This document shows positions 40,565 to 51,865 of a stretch of DNA of 64,000 bases, piece after piece. The translations under genes were made by a program, and so were the position numbers. Position 1 is the first letter of the stretch; every line of letters begins with the position of its first letter. This DNA comes from Globodera rostochiensis (lineage: Eukaryota; Nematoda; Chromadorea; Rhabditida; Heteroderidae), in assembly GCA_018350325.1 (NCBI GenBank), contig JAEVLN010000029.1, positions 638,807 through 702,806 of the forward strand. Direction: 5' to 3'. Under the pieces are notes generated by a model that searched no databases, had not been told where the DNA came from, and was given only the letters and a program-made list of their open reading frames with translations.

Positions 40565-40990
40565 ATGGTGTTGAAAACACAAACATTCAGTCATTTAAAC
40601 CTAACAAAAACACAAAACAAAGTGCTGCAAACACAAAATTCAGCCATTTAATCACAACATACAAGCCCATAACAAGTCAAAAATGTGTTTGTTAACACAA
40701 ACACTTACAAAAACACCAAATCAATTCATTGCGTTGCAAACACAAGCAATTCAGCAATTTGACACTTACAAAAACACCAAATCAATTCAAATGTGTTGAA
40801 AACACAAGCAATTCAGCAATTTGACACTTCTAAAAACACAAAACAAGTAAATGTGTCGAAAACACAAGCACTTCAACAGTTTGACACTTACGAAAACCCA
40901 GAACTTGTGTCCCGGAAAATCAGAATGCACCAGAATTTGTTATTTGCTGTTCTGCAAATACAGAATGCACTAGAATTTGCTGATCAAAAC
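40565..40990. repeat. T repeats passing into a U fragment, end of the satellite block
   Basis: aacacaagcaattcagcaatttgac-type T monomers run to about 40,895. Then tgtcccggaaaatcagaatgcaccag marks one or two U units. After about 41,000 the sequence becomes strongly AT-rich. Confidence 0.8.
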
Positions 40991-41328
40991 AGCCCTTTTT
41001 TGCACACTATGAAACAATAGTTAAGCAAGCTCTCAGAACGTGTTTAAAATAAATAAATACTAATCAATTGATTAAAAAACTAATGTTAATAAAAATGACA
41101 ACACTCAAAAATAGGTTAATAAGACGTTCAACCTAAAAAAGCTAGGCATTAATGCTTATGTTAAAAAATAATCAAATAAATTAAAAATGTAAATGATTTA
41201 TTATTTGTAAAACTAAATAGTTTAAGAATCCTGAAATATTAATAAAAAAACTCTGGATTTGACAACAAGAATGAAGCATCTTCGTGCACACACGGCCAAA
41301 TTGACTGTATAAGCGCGCGATCAACGAG

Positions 41329-41376
41329 GCAGCCATTGAATTGCTGCAGCGAGCGGTGGATAGAAAGAATGGCTGC
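41329..41376. repeat. Inverted-repeat island, first copy (GCAGCCATT...AATGGCTGC)
   Basis: A 9-bp stem with a 30-bp loop. The + frame reads AINEAAIELLQRAVDRKNGC and then stops. A second copy with the same stem and peptide core is at 51,817-51,865. Confidence 0.6.
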
Positions 41377-42401
41377 TTCCTTTTACTTTAATCGATTATA
41401 AATTTAATATACATATATAAAGTCAATTTTGCATCTTTAATATAATTTTTGCTCGTAACAATTTTAGTTTTTAAAGGATGGTTTATTTTTTGGCACTAAT
41501 TTTTTTTTCGTTGTTTTTTCACAATATTTTACATTTTAGAATTTTTCAAATCGTTTTATTTTCAAATATTTGTTTATTATGTCAATTATTTGAGTTCAAA
41601 ATGAATATTTTTTTGCTCAATAATTAGTTTTATGTGATGTTTTAGTCCTCAAAACATAATTGTCAATTCAGAACCAACTTAACACTGTGTTAACACTGTG
41701 TGCCGCCGAACAAATCACGGAGATTCGATATTAACAGAAATTTGTGTAAAAAAATAAGGCAATTAATGATGCGAATGCACTAAAAATTAATAACTAAAAA
41801 ATTTGTGCGTATCAAAAAAATATATAAAAATTATCGATGCACTAAAAGACTTGTTAACAATTTATAATCAAAAGAATAATTATATACAAAAATAGCAAAA
41901 CGTATAACTTACTTTTAGCGAAACATCAAACTAATTATTGCTAATCATCTACAAAACTAATCCAACCGAGAACACCGACACACAGCCCCAAAGAAGAAAA
42001 ATGCAACAAGAAAGTCTTTGAAAGCGCGTACCGAGCGCACCCTAATAAAAAATAAATATAACAAATAAATACAGTTGTTTCAGAAGCTCATGTAATAAAT
42101 AAAGTTGTAATTATCGCATCGCCAGTTACATATATTATAAGACAAACCCTAACAAATCGTTATGTAGTTCTATTATTATATTTTATGAACAATTGAACTC
42201 AAAAAAATTTAACAATTTCTATAATGCATTTTTAAAACAATATAATTGACAAAAAGAAAATAAAACTAAAAAAGTTTTTCTAACGATATGTCGGGAATAA
42301 TGGCGCCAAGCAATAATTCGCAACAAAACAATTTTATAAAAATTATAAACTTAGAAAAATAATAAACTAAAAATATTAAATTCATAATTTACTTGGAGTA
42401 G

Positions 42402-42437
42402 ATTTATCTTGCCGTGTTCTCGGATGATGGAACGTCA
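42402..42437 (+). repeat. Island encoding IYLAVFSDDGTS, first copy
   Basis: Twelve codons that match the island at 50,124 in peptide with mostly third-position changes. A stop codon lies directly upstream in this copy. Downstream flanks (gcttcaaaataaaaata) are also shared. Confidence 0.4.
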
Positions 42438-43599
42438 ATAAATGTAAAAATTTGCCGCTTCAAAATAAAAATAAATTTAAAAAAAACTCCCAGCATATCT
42501 TAATCTGTTGTCGAGATAACAAAAGATAAAATATTTTATTTTATAAGACCAATCGGAATGAGTAAATATAATTTTAAATTTCGATTTAAAATGCCTTTGC
42601 AATAAGCATTCATCAACATTTCGTTAATTTTTTGATAAAGAATTTAATGCTTAAACCAAAAGACATAAATATTTTGTTGAAATATGAATGTTAAATCTAC
42701 AACTCAGAGTGCATTGTAAGAATTAAAATAACAAATAAATACAATTTATACAGGTTTATTCTGCTGAAATTAAAACTAATTTGCTAATGATCCATTAAAT
42801 TATAGGAACATTAAAAAACTAAAAAAAAAATATACAGCTGAAGAATAGTTTACACTTAATTAAAAACAACCATCAACTAAATGCAAAAGTTAAATTCATA
42901 AATTAACTCTTTCACTCTACAAATATACCTTTACAATTGAGCCCGATCTCTTGGAAAAGAGTGGATATCCATTACTTAATACATATTCACATAAAAAGTA
43001 ATTATAGGAATAAAATTACAGGTGTGGCAAAAGGATGCCCTGCACGTTTGAATTAATGGAAAGTGGCAAGTGGCAAGTAATATATAACAATTTATTATAA
43101 ATTTAAATAATTAAGCTTTAACAAATGATATTATTAAATGGGGCATTTCAATAATCTAATGGGACGCCTAAATTAAAAACTTAGTTAAAATTAATTTAAA
43201 GATTCAGGTTCAACATGCAACCTAATATCATATCAAGCATATATCTCTGATATAACATAAATAAAAATTGGCCCAAATAAGCAATAAATGAAATAAAGAA
43301 AATTTTCACTCTTAAAAAAACTATCAAATTTTTATATTTCAAATAATAAATGGTTTCATGATCTACGCTGAAGTAGGAACAACCTTAATCAATTTTGTAC
43401 ATACCACGAATAAATGTGTATTTTAGGCGCTCTTTTTATTATATTATTGAATTTTTTTGATTTTATCTGACTATTACTCTCCTTTTTCATACCTAAATTT
43501 TTATAATTAGAGAGTCCGTTTCGGCAATGTGAAGTGGGAAGCTTCGCGCGGGCAATAACTGACTTCAAACTTAACCCATTCAGACAAATTAAACCCCTT

Positions 43600-43760
43600 T
43601 CGAAAGCTCTTTTTGAGTTGAAGCTATAGTTAAGCTAAAGTTTTGCGATTGGCTAAGTCTTAAAAAAGTAGATGTTAAAAAGTTTAAAAAAAATCGATTT
43701 TTAAGTTTTTTGGCCATACTTTTTTGAGACGTGTCCAATCGCAAAACTTTGGCTTAACAA
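43600..43760. repeat. Inverted-repeat (MITE-like) element related to the window start
   Basis: The 24-mer at 43629-43652 (gttaagctaaagttttgcga and on) is mirrored at 43735-43758 with one mismatch, around an 82-bp loop. The same arm words occur at 1-130. Confidence 0.7.
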
Positions 43761-44363
43761 ACGCTCGTCTCATCAACTTCATTGAATGTGCCTATTATAG
43801 TGCCCAGGATAAGGTATCTAGATTGCAGTCTACGCAGGCTTTATCTCTATCCCTTTATGCTTGAAGTTTTATAGAGAATAGAGAATATTTTAATAAAATC
43901 ATGCGTGGAGAAACGCTCTTCGGTTTTCATTTTCTTCCCAACCCTTGAGCACTGCATCGTCCAAATTTGCTTATCGTAATTTACCCAGGTTAATCCAGTC
44001 TACATTCATTAATTTAATGTCAGTTATTGCACCGGTCTGCATTCGGTCCGCGCGCCTTCGCGAGATATTTAATTTTACTCAATGACAAATTAAAAAGAAG
44101 TACTTAGTAAATTACTTCCCACAAATTTATTATAAACTAAATAAAAAAGATTAAATGAATAAAAAATTTAATGGGAAAAAAATATATTTAAAATAAAAAG
44201 GCGAAACTTTATAAATGCTAAAAACATATAAATAACAAGGGCCGGATCAAAAATATATGCAGTTGCTTAAAACACATCACTATTGAATAAAAATAAACAA
44301 ATAATACAAATAAATATAATTCTACAAAAATATAATAATAAAATGTTAAATAAATCCTGAGCT

Positions 44364-44645
44364 TTAATAATATCTCATTATCACCTGGCTACCCTCTGTA
44401 TATAAAGAGATCAGGGACATCAGAGAGCTCGTAATAGACTTATAATTTAAAAGATCCAAGGTGTATTTTAAAATTAATAAATAAACCATTAAATTAAAAA
44501 TAGCATTAACAAAATGATTGGATTCATCTGCACAATTTTCAGCCGTTTGAGCTACTGGCAGTGTAAAGAAAGACTGAGGACTGTTCGGGCCATAGGAATT
44601 GTCGTTAAAACTTTTTGTAATTTTACTCAATAACGTCCACAGCAA
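44364..44645 (-). CDS. Possible coding fragment, unrecognised
   Basis: The 93-codon minus-strand frame begins in an island that reads like protein (SFNDNSYGPNSPQSFF, then VAQTAENCADES). It then runs through AT-rich, intron-like sequence to a second short island. No domain recognised. It could be two exons of a gene, a relic, or chance. Confidence 0.25.
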   Translation of the reverse strand: MLWTLLSKITKSFNDNSYGPNSPQSFFTLPVAQTAENCADESNHFVNAIFNLMVYLLILKYTLDLLNYKSITSSLMSLISLYTEGSQVIMRYY

Positions 44646-46770
44646 AAAGACGTAAAACCAAAATTTATAAAGTAAAAGATACCAAAAGAGTCAAACAATA
44701 AGCAAATTTATTTATAATATGTAAAATTATAAAATTAAAATTGCAAAAAAATTGTTCATAAAAATCATATATGTGGAGGCTTTATGATTATTTAAAGTTA
44801 GCGCATCATTATCATGTATGTAATACCAAAACTTTTAAAGTAATTTTTCAAAAAAATCGTTTATCTGAAATCCCGCCTTTATTTAAAATAACAAACAAAG
44901 AATCAAGAAAGCTAGCATAATAAGTTGAATTACTAAGTTACTCAGCAAAAGTTGACGATTAATGTATTTATTGCCAAGTTATTTATTTGATTCCATAAAA
45001 ATGTTTAAAGAGAATATTACAAAATTTGTTTAAAAAATAAAATAATTTTAAATTTATTTTATTTATAAATTGGTAATATTGTTTACGACTTATTAATTTT
45101 AATCCTACATGTAAACTGGCTTCGAATCCATTCTGCTTAAGCTTAAAACGGCAACCTAAAGTCTTGCTCACTGTTGCAGAGGAAAAGGCTATTTTCAGAA
45201 TCTATTAAACGTTATGGTTGTAAAACAAAAAACATTGTTTTGTTTTTAGTGCAAATAATCATTTTTGAGTTGATCAGTGTTTATTTTTTTACATAATGTA
45301 AGGTAAAGGTAATCTACCTATATATAAAATTTGTTTGTTATCGACTTAATATGACTGATAGTTATTTTATGCTGCGTGTCTCGAAGAAATTGGTCCTATG
45401 GCGAAATTAAGGCGATCTTCGCGTCGGGTTTGTTTTGAGTGGCTTAGTTTAATTTAAAAATTCTTTTTATCTCAATAACACAATATTTGCGTTTAATAAT
45501 TTTTAAATGTTGTAAGGTATTATAAACTTACTCGAATTCGACAAATTTAATAATATTTATTGTATTAATTCGGCAGACCTAATTCAAAAATCACCCATAA
45601 TAATTGCGCATACTTTTTCAATATAAATAAAGTTAGTCATAAAATAATAAAATTACAAAGGAGAGCGTATCGAAGGTGACGGTGCTTTGAACATGAGATT
45701 GACCAATCCAGCATTTGCTTCAGAAAATTACAAAAAATGTTTATTAATGATAAAGTCTCCACAATGGTTACAAATTAAGCAATATGAACATAAATTTAAG
45801 CAAACCGGGTTTGAAATGAAGTATACGCAGTTCCGGTGGAGGGAACAGAAATAAGATTAATAATTTGTGTTACAACACACTTTTTTCAAAAACCAAACTT
45901 AATTTGATCCACGGGTCGTTTATGATGAAAAGGTGTTCTGATATAATAAAATTTTATTAAGGATTTGTCAAATAAATAAAATAAGTACTTATAAACAACA
46001 CTTGGATAAGGCTAAATGGTGAAAAATTCAATTCTTCGCTATTTTTTAAAATTAAATAATTCGTAACATTCGTTTTTTAAAAGAAAGCGAATTCTCGTGC
46101 ACAAACTACGGAAAAATGAAATTTCTTACAACAACAAAAAACGCGTAAAATAAAAAAACAAAAATAAAATTAGAAAAATTAATGTTTATCTAAATAAATC
46201 CACAATTTATGTAAAATTTATATAAAAAAAGAACACCTTTAATAGACTACCAATTAAATTTTTTAAATAAATTAATTTTTTATTTTTTATTTTTATGATA
46301 GACTGATAATTTGTATGATAAAATATTAATCATTTAAAACTAAAATATACATATGCTTATTTGTTACAAAATTCCTCAAAATTTTTAGCGATATACATTG
46401 AAATTAAGTTCCTAAATTTTATTCAATAAACACCAGCATATAAACAATGAACTACCGAGCATAATTTCTGAAAAGAGAATAGACTAAATAAATAATTTTC
46501 AACCAAAAATTTTCTAAGTATTTGACAATCAATATAAATAAATTCGTAAGATCGCGGGGAATATTTTGTATAGAATTTGAATGGAAATTCCAATTTTTCA
46601 ACAGCATAAATACAAACTCATCAACAACTCTATAAAAAGCCAGAATCGATGAAAAGATTCTATCTAATCCAAATAAAATGCTTGAAGCAAAATAACAAAG
46701 GTTAAGGGGTTTGATGCTTAGAAACGCTGCAAGAAGATTGGGATGAGAGCAAATATCGAAAATATGGGTT

Positions 46771-47034
46771 TCAAAATCTCTCGAACATAAATAACAAAAA
46801 TTTTAAAATAAAAGTAAGTAAGCAAATATCTAAATAAATTGTTTCAAATTTATAAAAAAACAAACTATATATATATTTTCTTAAATATAAATCGATGGGT
46901 AGTAAAATAAATAATTTTATAGCCAAATTATAGAGTATGTGAACTAAGGTGGAACAAAATATCAAAAGCTCCAAGAAATTGACGAATATGTTCTGCAAAT
47001 GTATACCGCAGCGAGGCACAATGGGATCATACAC
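46771..47034 (-). CDS. Possible coding fragment, unrecognised
   Basis: The 87-codon minus-strand frame starts MYDPIVPRCGIHLQ in a balanced-composition island and turns into a hydrophobic, AT-driven tail. No family recognised. The N-terminal part is the only convincing coding-like portion. Confidence 0.22.
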   Translation of the reverse strand: MYDPIVPRCGIHLQNIFVNFLELLIFCSTLVHILYNLAIKLFILLPIDLYLRKYIYSLFFYKFETIYLDICLLTFILKFLLFMFERF

Positions 47035-47163
47035 TATTTCGATCTCACTACGTCGTAAACATAAAATTTTAATTAACTTTTGTTTATAAAAGAATAAAAA
47101 CTATTATTTTTTATAAATATATTTGCCGTAGCAAAGGCAATGTAGATAATAGGGTTGCTCGAG

Positions 47164-47380
47164 TTTGGTCATCAACGCACCCCATTTAATAATTTTTTAG
47201 TTACTTTTTTGACATTTTATTTTTTAAAGAAATAGTGTGCTAAAAAGAGAGAGTCAGACGGTTAGAGTAATTTGGTCATCAACGCACCCCATCTAATAAT
47301 TTTTCAGTTACTTTTTTGAACATTTTATTTTTTTTAGAAAATTGTGTGCTAAAAAGTGAGAGTCAGACGGGTTAGAGTAT
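47164..47380. repeat. Two-copy tandem repeat of about 107-110 bp
   Basis: tttggtcatcaacgcacccc starts at 47,164 and again at 47,271. Both copies continue through gtgtgctaaaaag and gagtcagacgg and end in gttagagta. Confidence 0.9.
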
Positions 47381-47473
47381 TTTTAAAATTATTAGCTTGA
47401 AATAAATAATCATGCTAATTAATTGATTTTAAAAAACTTCATGCTGTAATTTTTTTAATAATTTTTTATTGCA

Positions 47474-47623
47474 ATGCTTTGCCGGCAATTATTTATTTTG
47501 TTGCAAAAGCGTCGTTGCGAATCCAGATGGTATAAGGACCGCCGTGTCCGCCGCATGATTGAGCGAGAATTGCGGGAATTGATTGCGGGTGGCGCACACT
47601 GTGGACCACCTCGTCTCCTTTGA
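47474..47623 (+). CDS. Short arginine-rich open frame with a polyadenylation signal
   Basis: A 49-codon frame in a GC-richer island reads MLCRQLFILLQKRRC and later RRVRRMIERELRELIAGG before TGA. AATAAA lies four bases after the stop. An alternative reading is a terminal exon entered after gcaaaag near 47,509. No family recognised. Confidence 0.25.
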   Translation: MLCRQLFILLQKRRCESRWYKDRRVRRMIERELRELIAGGAHCGPPRLL

Positions 47624-48279
47624 TTCAATAAATGTGGATATTCAATATCTTTTAGTAGCCATTTTATTTAAAGTTATTTGAATCTAACAAAAGTTTTTTA
47701 AAAGAAAACTTTTATATATGATTTTAAATGTCTTCTTAAATTTTCAGACCCATCATGCCGATTCTGTACTTATTGATGATGAACATCTATTTGTTTATTT
47801 AATTTATTTGTTAATAAAATTTTGCTAATTTACTCATTCTAATGCCATATTTTTTAAGAAAAAGAACAGATTAGAATTAAAAGAATACATATAAAAGACG
47901 GTTTGTACTCTTCTGTTGGTGTGTATTAATAAACAAATGTGCGGGGGGGGGGTATTTTATAATTTTGATTTTTAACCAGTCCGTTGAAGAGCGCAAACAG
48001 AAATTTAGGCTTTTCGCAGGCATTAACTAACGATGTTGATTATGGATTTTAATTTGTATTTCTTCTTCAAAATTTTTGAGTCGCGTTAGCTTCCCACGTA
48101 TGAAATTATCTTTTGGCATCGAGGCAGGAAATTATGTGGCCTTACTTTTTTTCTAAATATAAATAAATTTTAAATTTTTCTTCTTGTTGTGTCAAATCTA
48201 TCATTTGCATTCAATTTTATTTCTCTAGATTAATAAATTATTTTATTGATTCGTTAGAATTAGCTCATGATGTGCAGTT

Positions 48280-48423
48280 ATGCAACGTTATAATCGCCGC
48301 GCTTCTCTCATTTCGCGTTCAAATTTGCGCCGGGCGTTGTGCCTTTTTGTATTGTTTGATGAATACTGTTCTAAAATGAAACAAAATAGGTTTCGCCAAC
48401 GCAACAGATCTGCGAAAGATTAA
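48280..48423 (+). CDS. Short arginine-rich open frame
   Basis: A 47-codon frame, MQRYNRRASLISRSNLRRA and on, ending KQNRFRQRNRSAKD. It sits in an island with clearly higher GC than its flanks. Unrecognised; could be a relic exon. Confidence 0.22.
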   Translation: MQRYNRRASLISRSNLRRALCLFVLFDEYCSKMKQNRFRQRNRSAKD

Positions 48424-49413
48424 AGATTAAATTTTTAAATGTTAATTAATATATAAGCGATTTAAAATTTGCAACTTATAAAGATAATTCTGGATTTAAT
48501 TCGCCTTATATTAATGAAATGTTAATTTTATTTTATTAATTTTCCTCCATTTTTGGGAAAAAACTTTGAAGTTTTGTATTTTTATTTGATTATGTTTTTA
48601 TATTGTCAAATTAAAACGATATTTATAAATCAAAGTAAACTATTATATTTTATAAAACAAAGCTTTGGCAGAATCATAAAATATAAATTGCATAGTATTT
48701 TTTCAGAAACAAAAAAACACTGAATTTTGGTACCTAATTTATAATATGCTGTGATTTTGACGAAGGTTAGTGTTACAAATATTTTGTCACTACAACAACA
48801 ACATTTAAAAATCACAAGTAAAATAAATGTTTCAAGTTAATCCCATTAAAAGTTGAAGAGTGAAATGGGAACGACTACTATTTTTTTAAAGAGATTTTAA
48901 AAATCTTAATTACTATAAAGAAATATTAAATGTTATCTAAAAAGCTTCATATAAAAAATTAGACTTCAAGCATTAAAAAAACAATCTAAAATCAAGAAAA
49001 ATAAACAATGTGACTGATTAAATATAATGTAAAAAGGTATGAAAAGTTGCAAAAAACAATATAAACCTTAATCTAATCCCTAATAATGATATCAATTGCA
49101 CGTTTACGTTAGTGCAGATGGCAGCGACTACTAAAAAGTAAAAAGGTGGTTATAAAATAGAGAAATTTAATTTTTTTCCTACATGTATGATGAAAAAAAT
49201 TTGATTTGTAAAGTAAATTTATTACAAATTTTTAAATTATTTGTTTTGTGATTGGCATAAATAGAATTACGAAAAATCAAAGTTTGACCTTATGATTCAT
49301 GTATATGTAAAAAAATATTCTATAAAATGATAAATACAAATGATATTCAACGACATGAGCTTTTTATTTTTATAAAACATTTTAAAATATGCCAAACTTT
49401 TTTTTGTGTGCAG

Positions 49414-49530
49414 GTCGTGACACGCCAACAAGAATGCAAGGAAAACAAAGGCCGCAGTCCAAATAAGCTCCAGATTAATGATACAGAAATTGGCATCATT
49501 TACAATTATAAAATTCTAGCAGAATTTTAA
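49414..49530 (+). CDS. Exon-like segment after a strong 3' splice site
   Basis: A T-rich tract and tgtgcag at 49,404-49,413 precede an open segment reading VVTRQQECKENKGRSPNKLQ and continuing to a TAA at 49,530. Composition shifts sharply at the putative acceptor. No family recognised and no partner exon identified. Confidence 0.3.
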   Translation, partial: VVTRQQECKENKGRSPNKLQINDTEIGIIYNYKILAEF

Positions 49531-50093
49531 AAAATTTAGTGTATTTGGATTGAGTGACGACCATATTGTAGAACAGGATTTATATTAAAAAAAAGTCTTA
49601 TAAAATTGAAAAATTACTTTAAAATTCAAAAAAATATTATAGCCTTTAAATGTTACGAAAATAAAACAAATATTTTGTCCAAAATATTGCATTTTTATAA
49701 CTTGAGTATAGTTAAATTAAATTATAAATATAGGATAACTAAAAAGCATTATCTGTTTCGATATTTATTTATTGTTTTAAATCGATCTATAAATTTAATA
49801 AATACCTTTCAACTTATGTCTGGAAATTAACAGCAATATTAGTAAATAAGAATAATAAGATAAATAGCAAAATAAACAATTCTTCATACAAATTAAAGCA
49901 TAAAAAACAATATAAAATAGACCAAATTAGGTACACATTTTTTTAAAATATTTAACTGACACAGTCCGCAAGAACCATAAACTTTTAAAATTAAAAAAAT
50001 AAATTCTTTTAGGTGATAGCAACACTACATAAAATCTAAAATTTGAATAAATCTAGAAGAAATTCTGAATGTGAAATTTACCGCATTCAAACT

Positions 50094-50180
50094 ATGGGGG
50101 CGATAAACTTAGAGCTAGAGCGGATTTATCTTGTCGTATTCTCAGATGATGGGGCGTCAGCACAAACGATGCCTTCTTGA
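50094..50180 (+). CDS. Short frame holding the second IYLVVFSDDGAS island
   Basis: A 28-codon frame from ATG at 50,094 (MGAINLELERIYLVVFSDDG and on). Its core matches 42,402-42,437 with GTG/GTA, TCG/TCA and GGA/GGG synonymous differences. Unrecognised. Confidence 0.25.
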   Translation: MGAINLELERIYLVVFSDDGASAQTMPS

Positions 50181-51816
50181 ATTTCGTGATTTTTCCGGGC
50201 GAATCTTTCCTTGTGGTTCGAAGACAATGGCTAACTATTAGCCACTTCAACATAAAATAATTTAAAATTATCTGTTATTTCTACATAAAAAATAAATGTA
50301 TAAAATTTGCAGCTTCAAAATAAAAATACATTTAAGAAAAACCTATTTGAAAAAACTCGATAACAAAAATGCTACAAAAGTTTAAAATATTTTATTATAT
50401 TTAATAAAATTAAAATTGAATATTGCACAGAACGGTGGCTGGCCAATATTAAGGCAACAATCGTTCATCCGACCGAGAATGTTCACACATTGTTAAATTT
50501 GTTAAATTTGTTAATAATAAAAAAGATTAAAATATTGAAAAAAGCATATTAATATGCGAGAAAGATTTATTGTATTTATGCGACAAATTCTTACATTACC
50601 TAATTATTTTGTTGAAATTATAATTCAATAAAAACTTTATGGTGGATTTTTGTTCAACTTTTCAATTCTCGCCCGCACCCAAAATTTTAATAGGTTGCGT
50701 AGGCTTTGAATTTTTACAGTAACAATTGTTAACGTAATCATGTTTAAACACATTTTTTTTTAATTTTATTGTTAATGAAGGTTTATTTAATAAAATTGAA
50801 TAAGACGCAGTGGCTACGGCCTCCTCTTGAATCATTCAGCAAACAATGTAAAAATGCTGTAATGCACCTGAGTTTAATATTTTTATTGTGTTTGTTTTTT
50901 TTAAATTAAATTTAAATTATGCTCAACATTTGCTAACCGCGACTCGTATATTTCGATTTTTAAAAGGGTTTATAAATATTATTATTAAAAATATAAGTTG
51001 ATTTCACACAGAATATCCTCTCTTGATACTTATATTATATTTTATATTTGATTTCTTTTGTTTAGTTCAATAACTTTTATCTACGGATCGGACAGTAAGT
51101 ATTTATTTTAGTTGATTTAATAAGAGTATTAAGGGCATTAATAATGTATTAAATTAACACTATCTTTAATTACTATTGATTTTACCGCACCTCAATTAAG
51201 ACTCGCCACGGCGATCAGTAAGCGTACATTGTTTTTGTAACACACTTTATTATTCGAATTTTTTCTCAATTATATTTCGCTTTTATAGTCCTGAATCGGC
51301 GACAAACAGAACGTGCACCAAATTTGAGGTTTAATGTCTTTATTTGAGATTTTCCCATTTAGGTATTCAAAAATTGTTAATAATAATTTTCGAATTTATA
51401 TGAATGCTTCCTACCTTATATAATGTAATTGATTATTTTCCTTGTTATTTTTAATTTTAGATTGAATATTATTTTATATGATTTATTAAATTAAGTCATT
51501 TTTAATTATCATTTAAAACATTTTTATGTTTTTGTTTTGATCGAGACCTAAAACAGACACAAACCACTCAACAAATGAACAGTGCTTCTTTGACTCGCGA
51601 CAAGCTTTAAATTTTTTATAAAAAGTTGCATTCAATATTTTAAATCTTTCTTTATTTACATAATTAACTTTTACATCGGTTTAAGCCAATTTACAACCCT
51701 TCAAACCCTGGCCATGGATATTTTTTTAGTTTGAAAGTATCTTTAAATCGATATTATTGCCCCCCCCCCCTCCGGCGATGGGAAAACGAATGCCCATCCC
51801 CGGCTGGCAGAAAAAA

Positions 51817-51865
51817 GCAGCCATTTGAATTGCTGCAGCGAGCGGTGGATGGAAAGAATGGCTGC
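51817..51865. repeat. Inverted-repeat island, second copy
   Basis: The same 9-bp stem and loop as 41,329-41,376, with one inserted t and a few substitutions. The + frame still reads FELLQRAVDGKNGC. A C-run lies about 50 bp upstream. Confidence 0.6.

Larger units (their letters stand above)
35441..40693 (+). repeat. 5,745-bp repeat, second copy
   Basis: Near-identical to 29,696-34,948. Differences I noticed are mostly single-base changes in A or T run length, near 35,823, 36,285, 36,489 and 39,510. Such differences are typical of long-read consensus error. Confidence 0.92.

Noticed and set aside
43975..44000. Spliced-leader RNA candidate (atttacccaggttaatcc)
   Set aside because: It only partly resembles the nematode SL1 sequence and lacks a donor site and Sm-type context in the expected order.
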